A DNA stretch of 64,000 nucleotides from Streptomyces sp. CB00455 (GTDB lineage: Bacteria > Actinomycetota > Actinomycetes > Streptomycetales > Streptomycetaceae), in contig NZ_LIVQ01000002.1 of the NCBI RefSeq assembly GCF_001905445.1, positions 806,001-870,000 of the forward strand, read 5' to 3'. Below the pieces are notes generated by a model. That model saw only the letters and a list, made by a program, of their open reading frames with translations, searched no databases and was not told the origin of the DNA. Below, one piece after another: positions 54,798 through 64,000 of this stretch; the stretch's first letter is position 1; each line of letters starts with the position of its first letter. The position numbers and the translations under genes are program-made.

Positions 54798-57575
54798 TCA
54801 GCTCAGCGACTGGAAGGTCTCGAACGCCGTGGCGCGCATCTGGGTGCACTCGGGGCCGCCCCACTGGTCGGCGGGGCAGCTGATCATGATGGCGTAGCCG
54901 TGCTTGGCGTCCATCTTGAAGCCGCGGTTCAGGACCCGGACCTTGGTCCCCTTCTGCTCCCGTTCGAACTCCCAGTCCGCGACGGTCGGGTAGCCCCGGT
55001 ACTCCACCGTGTCGATCCTGATGTGGTGGTAGCCCGTGCTGCTCTTCGACGTGCCGGGGACCGACTCGGCCCAGGCGGCGCGGGCGTCGTCGCCGGGGCT
55101 GCCGGTGTAGTCGACCTGGATGCGCGGGAATCCGCCGTCACGGCTGTAGATGACGCCGGAGTTCTCGCCCGCTATGCCCGTCTGCTTGAACCCCTCGGGC
55201 ATCCCTATCGAGAAGTGGAAGCCGGGCTCCGTCACCAAGGTGTAGCCCGCGGGCAGGCCCGTTACCGGAGCCCCGCCCGTGGTGCCCTGTCCCTGGCTGC
55301 CACTGCCGTTTCCGCTGCCGCTGCCGCTGCCGCCCCCGTCGGGGGCGGGCGTCTGCTGTCCCTGGCCGCCCCCGCCGGTCTGGCCGCCCTGTTCGCCCGG
55401 CTTCGCGGAGGGCTGGGGCGAGGGCGATGTGCCGCCGCCCGGCGACGGCTTGGCGGATGCGGCGGGGGTGGGCTTGCCGCCCTTGCCCGCGTCCTTGCGG
55501 CCGGTGTCGTCGCCGCTCATGGCGTAGGCGATCAGCGAGCCGACCACCGCGAGCACCACGACCACGGCGGCTATCGCGAGCACGATGGTCCGGCGCGGCA
55601 TGACGTCGGTGAGCGGGGCCACGACCGACGACGCCTTGCCCGCGGGCTTGGCGGCGGGCTTGGCCGCCGGGGGCTCCGCGGCGGATGCGGCAGCGGTGGC
55701 CGTGGCGGCGGCCGCCGCCTTGCGGGCGGACTTCAGGGCGGCGCGGGCGCGTTCGCGCTGCTCGCGCTCCCGGCGCTCGCGCTCCTTCTTCGCCGCCTTC
55801 TCGGCCGCCTTCTCCGCGGCGGCCTTCTCGGCGGCCTCCTTGGCGTCGATGAGCGGTATGTGCCGCGTCTCATCGGCGACCGGGGCCGGCACGGGGACAG
55901 GCGCGGGCTCGGGCGCGTTGACGACGGCGGTGAGCAGCGCCCGGGCCCGTGCGTCGTCCAGCCGGTGGGCCGGGTCCTTGGCGAGCAGACCGTAGATGAC
56001 CTCGGTCAGCGGGCCCGCGTTCTTGGGCGGGTCCACCGGCTCGGTCATCACGGCGGTGAGGGTGGCGAGTGCGGACCCCTTGTCGTACGGGGGCACGCCC
56101 TCCACGGCGGCGTACAGCAGGCCGCCGAGCGACCACATGTCGGCGGGCGGGCCGGGCTTGTAGCCGCGGGCGCGCTCGGGCGAGATGTAGGAGGGGGCTC
56201 CGACGAGCATGCCGGTGGAGGTGACGGAGGGGTCGCCCTCGACCTGCGCGATGCCGAAATCGGTGAGGACGACCCGGCCGGTGGCGGCGATCAGCACGTT
56301 GGACGGCTTGACGTCCCGGTGCAGGATCCCCTGACCGTGGGCGGCGCGCAGGACGTCGAGCACCGCGAGGCCGACCTCGGCGGCGCGGTGGGGGGTGAGG
56401 GGGCCGTTCTCCCGGATGAACTCGGCGAGCGACGGGCCCTCGATGAGCTCCATGACGATCCACGGGCGCGCGTCCTCGTCGACGACGTCGTAGACGGTGA
56501 CCGCTCCGCCGCTGCGGATCCGCGCGATGGCCTTGGCCTCGCGGAGGGTGCGGGTGATGAGGCGGCGCTTCTCGTCCTCGTCGACACCGGAGCCGAAACG
56601 GAGTTCCTTGACGGCGACGGTCCGGCCGAGGGTCTCGTCCTCGGCCCGCCAGACGGTACCCATACCGCCCTTGCCGAGCACGGTCCCGAGCCGGTAGCGA
56701 CCGGCCAGCAGCCGCCCCTTGTCCTTGGCGTCCTTGCCGCTCGCCGCCACGTCCTTCCTGCCGCCGACGGCCGCGCCCTCGACGGCGCCCACCTTGGCGG
56801 CGCCCGCCTTGGCATCGGCCGCCTTGGCGTCGGCCGCCTTGGCGTCGGCCGCCTTGCCCGCTGCCGGCTTGCCGTCCGCGGGCTTCACCCCGCCGGCGGG
56901 CTTCGCGTCCGCGCGCGCATCGGCGGTCTGACCCTTGCCCAGCCGCAGCTTCCCGCCCCCGGCCTTCACACCGTCAGCCACCGGCGCCACCTTCCCGGAG
57001 GCAGACTTCGCCCCGTCAGCACCGCCCGCAGACCCAGCACCCGCCCCCTTCACGTCCCCGACCTCCACCACAGGCGCACCGGCAGACTTCGCGTCCCCGG
57101 ATTCCACCACAGGCGCACCGGCAGACTTGGCGTCCCCGGACTCCGCCGCGGCAGCGGCAACAGCTGACGCCCCGCCCGCGCCGGGCTTCACACCCTCAGG
57201 CTTCGCCGCAGGCGAACCGGCAGACTTCGCATCCCCGACCTCCACCACAGGCGCACCGGCAGACTTGGCGTCCCCGGACTCCGCCGCAAGGGCAGGGGCA
57301 GGCTTCGCGTCCTCGGGCTCCGCCGCGGCAGCGGCAGCAGCTGACGACCCACCCTCGCCAGGCTTCACACCCTCAGGCTCCGCCACAGGCGAACCGGCAG
57401 ACTTGGCGTCCCCGGGCTCCGCCGCGGCAGCGGCAGCGGCAGCAGCTGACGCCCCGCCCGCGCCGGGCTTCCCATCCTCGGGCTTCGCCGCAGGCGCAAC
57501 GGCGGGCGCAGTGGCACCGGCCCCGTCCACCCCGGGCTTCGCCGCAGGCGACTCGGTGTGCTCCGGCTTCGACAT
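54798..57575 (-). CDS. Membrane Ser/Thr protein kinase with long Ala/Pro/Lys-rich N-terminus
   Basis: The 925-residue kinase has about 285 low-complexity residues at the N-terminus with repeated units (GDAKSAGAPVV, KPEGVKPGAGGAS, AADAKAADAKAADAK). The catalytic domain (about 290-555) is complete: GKGGMGTVW, VAVKELR, HRDVKPSNVLI, DFGIAQ, YISPERA. A charged coiled coil follows (about 600-660), one hydrophobic segment (about 693-715), a Pro/Gly/Ser-rich linker, and an outer domain (about 790-925) with FSIGMPEGFKQTG and two Cys (ISCPADQWGGPEC). ATG at 57575 has GAGGGG upstream. First of three tandem kinase-family genes; S. coelicolor has a comparable cluster linked to spore-wall synthesis, as I recall. 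Confidence 0.9.
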   Translation of the reverse strand: MSKPEHTESPAAKPGVDGAGATAPAVAPAAKPEDGKPGAGGASAAAAAAAAAEPGDAKSAGSPVAEPEGVKPGEGGSSAAAAAAAEPEDAKPAPALAAESGDAKSAGAPVVEVGDAKSAGSPAAKPEGVKPGAGGASAVAAAAAESGDAKSAGAPVVESGDAKSAGAPVVEVGDVKGAGAGSAGGADGAKSASGKVAPVADGVKAGGGKLRLGKGQTADARADAKPAGGVKPADGKPAAGKAADAKAADAKAADAKAGAAKVGAVEGAAVGGRKDVAASGKDAKDKGRLLAGRYRLGTVLGKGGMGTVWRAEDETLGRTVAVKELRFGSGVDEDEKRRLITRTLREAKAIARIRSGGAVTVYDVVDEDARPWIVMELIEGPSLAEFIRENGPLTPHRAAEVGLAVLDVLRAAHGQGILHRDVKPSNVLIAATGRVVLTDFGIAQVEGDPSVTSTGMLVGAPSYISPERARGYKPGPPADMWSLGGLLYAAVEGVPPYDKGSALATLTAVMTEPVDPPKNAGPLTEVIYGLLAKDPAHRLDDARARALLTAVVNAPEPAPVPVPAPVADETRHIPLIDAKEAAEKAAAEKAAEKAAKKERERREREQRERARAALKSARKAAAAATATAAASAAEPPAAKPAAKPAGKASSVVAPLTDVMPRRTIVLAIAAVVVVLAVVGSLIAYAMSGDDTGRKDAGKGGKPTPAASAKPSPGGGTSPSPQPSAKPGEQGGQTGGGGQGQQTPAPDGGGSGSGSGNGSGSQGQGTTGGAPVTGLPAGYTLVTEPGFHFSIGMPEGFKQTGIAGENSGVIYSRDGGFPRIQVDYTGSPGDDARAAWAESVPGTSKSSTGYHHIRIDTVEYRGYPTVADWEFEREQKGTKVRVLNRGFKMDAKHGYAIMISCPADQWGGPECTQMRATAFETFQSLS

Positions 57576-57724
57576 GCGTCCCCTCTGCGATCGTGCCGCC
57601 CGCTCCGGCAGCCCCGGCAGCGGCCGGGGTCCGCGGTAACCCGCCCCGGCAGAACCCTCATTGTTCCTCACCTCGCAACGGACGGACGCCCCGGGTCCGC
57701 GGTTCCCCGTTCCGCATTCCGGAG

Positions 57725-59431
57725 TTACAACGGAACGATGTCCGGCGCCCCCAGCCGCGCCGCGTCCGCCGTCTGGTCGTCCGGCTGGCGCTGCGATTCC
57801 CGTTCTGCCTGGACCCGCTTCTCGTAGTGCTCCACTTCCTTCTCGATCTGCTGCTCGTCCCAGCCCAGCACCGGCGCCATCAACTCCGCGCACTCCCGCG
57901 CCGACCGCGTCCCACGGTCGAAGGTCTCGATCGAGATCCGCGTCCGCCGCGTCAGCACGTCGTCCAGGTGGCGGGCGCCCTCGTGCGAGGCGGCGTACAC
58001 GATCTCCGCCCGCAGGTAGTCGTCCGCCCCGGCCAGCGGCTCGGCGAGGCCCGGGTCGGCGGCGATGAGGTCCAGCAGCTCTTCCGTCAGGGAGCCGAAC
58101 CGGTTCAACAGGTGCTCCACCCGCGCCACGTGAAGACCCGTCCGGGCCGCCATGCGCGCCCGCCCGTTCCACAGCGCCCGGTAGCCCTCCGCGCCCACCA
58201 GCGGCACGTCCTCCGTCACGCACTGCGCCACTCGCTGGTCCAGCCCGTGCACCGCCTCGTCGACGGCGTCCTTGGCCATGACCCGGTACGTCGTGTACTT
58301 GCCGCCCGCGACCACCACCAGTCCCGGCAGCGGGTGCGCCACCGTGTGCTCGCGCGACAGTTTGCTCGTCGCGTCCGATTCGCCGGCCAGCAACGGCCGC
58401 AGGCCCGCGTACACGCCCTGCACGTCGTCCCGCGTCAGCGGTACCGCCAGCACCGAGTTCACGTGCTCCAGCAGGTAGTCGATGTCCGCGCTGGAGGCCG
58501 CCGGGTGGGCCTTGTCCAGGTCCCAGTCGGTGTCCGTGGTCCCCACGATCCAGTGCCGACCCCACGGGATGACGAACAGCACCGACTTCTCGGTCCGCAG
58601 GATCAGCCCGGTGGACGAGTGGATCCGGTCCTTCGGCACGACCAGGTGGATGCCCTTCGACGCCCGGACGTGGAACTGCCCGCGCTCCCCGATCAGCGCC
58701 TGGGTGTCGTCCGTCCACACGCCGGTCGCATTGACGACCTGCTTGGCGCGGATCTCGTACTCACCGCCGTCCTCGACGTCCCGCACGCGTGCGCCCACGA
58801 CCCGTTCGCCCTCGCGCAGGAAGCCGATGACCCTGGCCTGGTTGGCGCAGTGCGCGCCGTACGCCGATGCGGTCCGCACCAGCGTCGCCACGTAGCGCGC
58901 GTCGTCCATCTGGGCGTCGTAGTACTGCAGGGCGCCCACCAGGGCGTCCTTGCGCAGGGCGGGCGCCACCCGCAGTGCGCGCTTGCGCGACAGGTGCCGG
59001 TGCACCGGCAGTCCGCGCCCGTGCCCGCTGGAGACCGACATCGCGTCGTAGAGCGCGACGCCCGAGCCCGCGTACAGCCGCTCCCAGCCCTTGTGCTGCA
59101 AGGGGTACAGGAACGGCACCGGCTTCACGAGGTGCGGCGCGAGGCGCTCCAGCAGCAGGCCGCGCTCCTTCAGCGCCTCCCGCACGAGGGCGAAGTCGAG
59201 CATCTCCAGGTACCGCAGTCCGCCGTGGATCAGCTTGCTCGACCTGCTGGAGGTGCCGGACGCCCAGTCCCGCGCCTCGACCAGCCCGGTGGACAGGCCC
59301 CTGGTCACCGCGTCGAGCGCGGTGCCGGCGCCGACCACTCCCGCGCCCACGACCAGGACGTCCAGCTCCCGCTCGGCCATCTTGGCGAGGGCCTCGGCGC
59401 GCTGCGCCGGTCCCAGTGTCGCTGTCCTCAC
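57725..59431 (-). CDS. glpD: Aerobic glycerol-3-phosphate dehydrogenase GlpD
   Basis: The 568-residue FAD enzyme oxidises glycerol-3-phosphate to dihydroxyacetone phosphate and passes electrons to quinone at the membrane. FAD motif: DVLVVGAGVVGAGTALDAV with LVEARDWASGTSSRSSKLIHGGLRYLE, the GlpD signature. Other marks are NATGVWTDDTQ, IPWGRHWIVGTTDTDWD and VVVAGGKYTTYR. The GTG at 59431 is chosen because GGGAGG is six bases upstream; the frame stays open for 40 codons further but without similarity. Confidence 0.96.
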   Translation of the reverse strand: MRTATLGPAQRAEALAKMAERELDVLVVGAGVVGAGTALDAVTRGLSTGLVEARDWASGTSSRSSKLIHGGLRYLEMLDFALVREALKERGLLLERLAPHLVKPVPFLYPLQHKGWERLYAGSGVALYDAMSVSSGHGRGLPVHRHLSRKRALRVAPALRKDALVGALQYYDAQMDDARYVATLVRTASAYGAHCANQARVIGFLREGERVVGARVRDVEDGGEYEIRAKQVVNATGVWTDDTQALIGERGQFHVRASKGIHLVVPKDRIHSSTGLILRTEKSVLFVIPWGRHWIVGTTDTDWDLDKAHPAASSADIDYLLEHVNSVLAVPLTRDDVQGVYAGLRPLLAGESDATSKLSREHTVAHPLPGLVVVAGGKYTTYRVMAKDAVDEAVHGLDQRVAQCVTEDVPLVGAEGYRALWNGRARMAARTGLHVARVEHLLNRFGSLTEELLDLIAADPGLAEPLAGADDYLRAEIVYAASHEGARHLDDVLTRRTRISIETFDRGTRSARECAELMAPVLGWDEQQIEKEVEHYEKRVQAERESQRQPDDQTADAARLGAPDIVPL

Positions 59432-59551
59432 GGCTGCCTCCCGTTCGTGCGGGCCTGCCCCCGCGTCGTGCGAGTGATCCCGCTCGCATGCCCCCGTTTC
59501 ATGATTCTGACCGTCCGCACCCACATCAGCCACCGGCTGTGGACAACACAA

Positions 59552-59689
59552 CGGCGACCACTACCCCAGAATGCGACATATCTTTCATATATACGCCTAG
59601 TCTGACATTGCGCCAGCTCTTCGGGGCTTTGCCTGTCCACAGGGCTTGCGCGCGCATCCCCCTCATGTCAGGGAAGGGACGGCACCCCC
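59552..59689. promoter_or_regulatory. AT-rich divergent promoter region of glpD and the nucleotide-sugar dehydrogenase
   Basis: The 258 bases between the two starts include the most AT-rich patch of the window, ATATCTTTCATATATACG (about 59577-59595), then TAGTCT. A dyad centred on TTCATATAT may be an operator. No defined regulator site could be assigned. Confidence 0.4.
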
Positions 59690-60919
59690 ATGCCCGCAGA
59701 CCTCGCCGTCATCGGACTCGGCCATCTCGGCCTCCCCCTCGCCCAGGCGGCCGTCGCCGCCGGGATCGAGACGGTCGGCTACGACAGCGGTCCGGTCACG
59801 GACTCCACCCTCACCGCCGCCGAGATCCGCCGCATGTCGGCGGCCGGCTTCCGGGTCACCACCAACCCCGCCGAGCTCGGCCGGGTCCGCACCGCCGTCA
59901 TCTGCGCCCCCACCCAGCTGGGGGCCGACCGCGCGCTCGACCTTTCCGCCGTCGGGGAGGCCGGCCACGCGCTCGCCGCCCGGCTGCGCCCGCACACGAC
60001 GGTGATCCTCGAATCCGCCGTCCACCCCGGCGTGACCGAGGACCACCTCCGTCCCATCCTCGAAGAGGGCTCCGGACTGCGCGCCGGCCGGGACTTCCAC
60101 CTGGCCTACTCCCCCAGCCGCCTCGACCCGGGCAACCGCACGCACGGCGTCTCCAACACCCCCAAGGTCATCGGCGGCCTCACCCCCGCCTGCACCGAGT
60201 CCGCGCACGCCTTCTACGCCCGCCTCACCGAGAAGGTCGTCCGCGCCCGCGGCCTGCGCGAGGCCGAGACCGTGCAGCTCCTGGAGACCAACTACCGGCA
60301 CGTCAACATCGCCCTCATGAACGAGATGGCGGTGCTCTGCCACGATCTCGGCGTCGACCTGTGGGACGTCATCCGCTGCGCCGAGACCAAGCCCTACGGC
60401 TTCCAGGCCTTCCGCCCCGGCCCCGGGGTCGGCGGCCACGGCGTCCCCCTGGACCCGAACTACCTCCCCCACACCACCCGCACCCCCGGCCACCCGCTGC
60501 GCATGGTCGGCCTGGCGCAGGAGATCAACAACCGGATGCCGCAGTACGTCATCCAGCGTTCCGCCACCCTGCTGAACGAGCACGGCAAGTCGGCCCGCGG
60601 AGCCCGCGTCCTGCTGCTCGGCGTCACCTACAAGCCCGACCTCGCCGACCAGGAGGGCTCCCCGGCGCGCGAGATCGCCAGCCGCCTCCTCGACCTGGGC
60701 GCGTCCGTCAGCTACCACGACCCCTTCATCGCGGGCTGGCGCGTCAGGGACCTGCCGGTGCCCCGCGCCGAATCCCTGTACGAGGCCGCCGCCAACGCCG
60801 ACCTGACGATCCTGCTCCAGCACCACCGCACCTACGACCTGCAGGGCCTGGCGGTGAAGGCCCAGCTGCTCCTCGACACCCGCGGCGCCAGCCCGGCGGG
60901 CGCGGCCCACCGTCTCTGA
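59690..60919 (+). CDS. UDP-glucose/UDP-ManNAc dehydrogenase family protein without the catalytic Cys
   Basis: The 409-residue protein has the NAD fold (DLAVIGLGHLGLPLAQA), VICAPTQLG, a middle domain with ETNYRHVNIALMNEMA, and the C-terminal UDP-binding domain with LLGVTYKPDLADQEGSPA and YHDPF. In active members the middle motif reads GGHCxPxDP, with Cys as nucleophile in the two-step oxidation. Here it is GVGGHGVPLDPNYL: the codon is GGC, Gly. Either it performs only part of the reaction or has another role. ATG at 59690. It stands alone and is not followed by sugar-nucleotide genes. Confidence 0.85.
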   Translation: MPADLAVIGLGHLGLPLAQAAVAAGIETVGYDSGPVTDSTLTAAEIRRMSAAGFRVTTNPAELGRVRTAVICAPTQLGADRALDLSAVGEAGHALAARLRPHTTVILESAVHPGVTEDHLRPILEEGSGLRAGRDFHLAYSPSRLDPGNRTHGVSNTPKVIGGLTPACTESAHAFYARLTEKVVRARGLREAETVQLLETNYRHVNIALMNEMAVLCHDLGVDLWDVIRCAETKPYGFQAFRPGPGVGGHGVPLDPNYLPHTTRTPGHPLRMVGLAQEINNRMPQYVIQRSATLLNEHGKSARGARVLLLGVTYKPDLADQEGSPAREIASRLLDLGASVSYHDPFIAGWRVRDLPVPRAESLYEAAANADLTILLQHHRTYDLQGLAVKAQLLLDTRGASPAGAAHRL

Positions 60920-61034
60920 CCTCCGCAAATCCCCCCACGGATGGCAGGGCCTGCTGCTAGCCTGCGGCGTCACTCATCTCGCACACAAGTCCCCGGGACA
61001 CGTGTGCGTCCTGTATCCCCGGGGGGATCACACA

Positions 61035-61517
61035 ATGAGCCAGAACTTCCCGCAGCCGCCCGAGCCCGACGACTTCACCGCGGCCCCGCCCGCCCCGGCC
61101 CCGGCCCGCAGCGGGAACCTGGCCCTCGGCGTCGCCGCCGCCGTCGTCGTCGCGCTGGTCACCGCCGGAATCTACGGCGCGATCATCGGCGCGTCCAGGC
61201 ACGAGATCGGTTACGCCGCTGTCGGTGTCGGCGCCTTGATCGGCTTCGCCGCGGGCAAGCTGGGCGGCCCGAACCCGGTCGTGCCCGTCGTGAGCGCCCT
61301 GCTGTCCGTGGCGGCCGTCTTCGCCGGGCAGATCCTCGGCATCGCCGTGATCGACGCCCATCAGCTCGGCGTGAGCATGCTCGACATGCTGGACCTCGGC
61401 GTCTCCGTCTCCCTGCTGTTCGACGTCTGGAAGCAAGACGCGGACCCGCTGACGTACCTCTTCTTCGCCGTCGGCGCCTACGCGGCCTTCCAGACGGCCC
61501 GCAAGACCGCGGCCTGA
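61035..61517 (+). CDS. Small integral membrane protein, four hydrophobic segments
   Basis: The 160-residue product has a Pro/Ala-rich N-terminus (PQPPEPDDF, PPAPAPAR), then hydrophobic segments at about 31-53, 60-75, 85-107 and 122-150. No motif is recognised. The ATG at 61035 is chosen for GGGGGGAT just upstream; a GTG/ATG 33 bases earlier is in frame. A TAGCCT -10 lies at 60958. A 20-bp terminator follows the stop. Confidence 0.75.
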   Translation: MSQNFPQPPEPDDFTAAPPAPAPARSGNLALGVAAAVVVALVTAGIYGAIIGASRHEIGYAAVGVGALIGFAAGKLGGPNPVVPVVSALLSVAAVFAGQILGIAVIDAHQLGVSMLDMLDLGVSVSLLFDVWKQDADPLTYLFFAVGAYAAFQTARKTAA

Positions 61518-61548
61518 CCCGGTTCCCGGCGAAGGCGCCGCCCCGCAC

Positions 61549-61594
61549 ACGCCGGAGGGCCGGCACCCTGATCGGGGTGCCGGCCCTCCGGCGT
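61549..61594. terminator. Bidirectional terminator
   Basis: A perfect 20-bp inverted repeat starting ACGCCGGAGGGCCGG with a 6-base loop lies between the membrane protein gene and the convergent guaB3. Confidence 0.88.
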
Positions 61595-61648
61595 TCGTCC
61601 GCGCGCCCCCGGATCCGTACGCGGTGGTACGGGACCCGCGGGAGCCGG

Positions 61649-62773
61649 TCAGCGGCTGTGCTGCGAGTCCGCCACGGTGACCTCGACCCGCTGGAACTCC
61701 TTGAGCTCGCTGTAGCCGGTGGTGGCCATCGAACGGCGCAGCGCGCCGAAGATGTTCATCGAGCCGTCGGGGCTGTGCGAGGGGCCGGTGAGGATCTCCT
61801 CGGTGGTGCCCACCGTACCGAGGTCGACCTTCTTGCCGCGCGGCACGTCCTCGTGGACGGCCTCCATGCCCCAGTGGTTGCCCTTGCCGGGCGCGTCGGT
61901 GGCACGGGCCAGCGGGGAGCCGATCATCACGGCGTCCGCGCCGCAGGCGACGGCCTTCGGGATGTCGCCCGACCAGCCCACGCCGCCATCGGCGATGACG
62001 TGCACGTAGCGGCCGCCGGACTCGTCCATGTAGTCGCGGCGGGCCGCGGCCACGTCCGCGACGGCGGTGGCCATCGGGACCTGGATGCCGAGCACGTTGC
62101 GCGTGGTGTGCGCGGCGCCACCGCCGAAACCGACCAGCACGCCCGCCGCGCCGGTGCGCATCAGGTGCAGGGCCGCCGTGTAGGTGGCGCAGCCGCCCAC
62201 GATGACCGGGACGTCGAGCTCGTAGATGAACTGCTTGAGGTTCAGCGGCTCGGCGGCGCCGGAGACGTGCTCCGCCGACACGGTGGTGCCGCGGATCACG
62301 AAGATGTCCACGCCCGCCTCGACGACGGCCTTGGAGAACTCGGCGGTCCGCTGCGGGGAGAGCGCCGCGGCGGTGACGACGCCCGAGTCGCGCACCTCCT
62401 TGATCCGGCGGCGGATCAGGTCCGCCTGGATCGGGGCCGCGTAGATCTCCTGGAGGCGGCGGGTCGCGGTCGCCTCGTCCAGCTCCGCGATCTCGTCGAG
62501 CAGCGGCTGCGGGTCCTCGTACCGGGTCCACAGGCCCTCGAGGTTCAGCACGCCGAGGCCGCCGAGCTCGCCGATGCGGATGGCGGTCTGCGGGGAGACG
62601 ACCGAGTCCATGGGGGCGGCCAGGAAGGGGAGCTCGAAGCGGTACGCGTCGATCTGCCAGGCGATCGAGACCTCCTTCGGGTCCCGGGTCCGCCGGCTCG
62701 GGACGATGGCGATGTCGTCGAACGCGTACGCCCTGCGGCCGCGCTTGCCGCGCCCGATCTCGATCTCAGTCAC
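61649..62773 (-). CDS. guaB3: GuaB3 family IMP-dehydrogenase-related protein
   Basis: The 374-residue protein is a TIM barrel of the IMPDH/GMP-reductase family without CBS domains. AYAFDDIAIVPSRRTRDP and FLAAPMDSVVSP mark the start, and IADGGVGWSGDIPKAVACGADAVMIGSPLA the phosphate site. Where GuaB has GSICTTR with the catalytic Cys, this reads GGGAAHTTRNVLG, so the Cys is absent, as known for GuaB3. Reported activity of cyanobacterial GuaB3 (XMP reduction, from memory) makes a purine-salvage role plausible. GTG at 62773 follows GGAAAGG. It lies downstream of guaB on the same strand. Confidence 0.88.
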   Translation of the reverse strand: MTEIEIGRGKRGRRAYAFDDIAIVPSRRTRDPKEVSIAWQIDAYRFELPFLAAPMDSVVSPQTAIRIGELGGLGVLNLEGLWTRYEDPQPLLDEIAELDEATATRRLQEIYAAPIQADLIRRRIKEVRDSGVVTAAALSPQRTAEFSKAVVEAGVDIFVIRGTTVSAEHVSGAAEPLNLKQFIYELDVPVIVGGCATYTAALHLMRTGAAGVLVGFGGGAAHTTRNVLGIQVPMATAVADVAAARRDYMDESGGRYVHVIADGGVGWSGDIPKAVACGADAVMIGSPLARATDAPGKGNHWGMEAVHEDVPRGKKVDLGTVGTTEEILTGPSHSPDGSMNIFGALRRSMATTGYSELKEFQRVEVTVADSQHSR

Positions 62774-62899
62774 GTGTGGTGGCCTTTCCTCTGGGTCTGC
62801 CCGTCCAGTATCCCCGACGGGCGCGGGACTGCGTTTCGGTGACCGCTGTACGGACGTACGGCCGCAGGGACGGTGCGTCGCGCGGGCGCACACGGCGAA

Positions 62900-62947
62900 G
62901 GGGCGGGTCCGGCGGCAGCGTTTCCTCGCTGGCTCCGGGCCCGCCCC
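62900..62947. terminator. Terminator of guaB
   Basis: GGGGCGGGTCCGG pairs with CCGGGCCCGCCCC (one G-T pair), and an inner AGCG/CGCT stem extends the structure. It lies 17 bases after the guaB stop (reverse strand). Confidence 0.75.
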
Positions 62948-62963
62948 TCCACGTACGGCGGTG

Positions 62964-64000
<1,037 letters not shown>

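Overview
The window is about 73% G+C, nearly free of non-coding space, rich in GTG starts and Pro/Ala-rich proteins, and carries actinobacterial markers (DUF3017, DUF6350/PerM-like, IcmB, GuaB3, several Ser/Thr kinases). It is almost certainly core chromosome of a Streptomyces. From memory, the gene order (mdh, folD, purHN, sucCD, icmB, pcrA, guaA, kinases, glpD, guaB3, guaB) matches a conserved block of Streptomyces chromosomes. No insertion sequence, prophage, CRISPR array, tRNA or rRNA was seen.

Layout. 1-5 kb: a truncated glutathionylspermidine-synthase-like gene with a lipoprotein gene, a DMT transporter, a MocR regulator divergent from an AhpD-like protein, and malate dehydrogenase. 5-13 kb: an SDR-like protein and LysR pair, DUF3017-folD, and the purN-purH operon. 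12.4-13.06 kb is a non-coding patch holding four copies of a Streptomyces-type intergenic repeat. 13-19.5 kb: a PerM-like membrane protein, a membrane-anchored XRE/sigma-like fusion, and sucCD with a perfect-consensus Crp-type site upstream. 19.6-27.8 kb: two divergent operons (MoxR ATPase - DUF5682 - VWA, and SWIM zinc finger - DUF5691) that resemble the uncharacterised yehL-yehM-yehP-yehQ set of E. coli. 28-37 kb: icmB, a lipase-like hydrolase, an M23 and an NlpC/P60 cell-wall hydrolase, pcrA, an ArsR-type regulator and an esterase. 37-43 kb: a PspC-domain histidine kinase with its response regulator, divergent from a PspC protein, plus membrane proteins. 43-46.5 kb: an aldolase-like protein that lacks metal ligands, guaA, and chorismate mutase behind an apparent attenuator. 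46.5-59.5 kb: a GMC oxidoreductase, succinic semialdehyde dehydrogenase, three kinase-family genes (one a pseudokinase) and glpD. 59.6-64 kb: a nucleotide-sugar dehydrogenase homologue without the catalytic Cys, a small membrane protein, guaB3 and the 3' part of guaB.

The genes combine central metabolism (TCA: mdh, sucCD; one-carbon and purine: folD, purH, purN, guaA, guaB, guaB3; glycerol: glpD) with envelope sensing and remodelling (kinases, PspC system, M23 and P60 hydrolases). The most promising undescribed system is the MoxR/DUF5682/VWA + SWIM/DUF5691 locus. The sequence between its two operons contains a perfect match to the RecA-independent DNA-damage promoter consensus (TTGTCRGTG-N8-TANNNT) on one strand and a one-mismatch copy on the other, which suggests that both operons belong to a PafBC-type DNA-damage regulon. 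Second is the chorismate mutase leader: a 22-codon reading frame with clustered Phe and Tyr codons, followed by a perfect 15-bp terminator hairpin.
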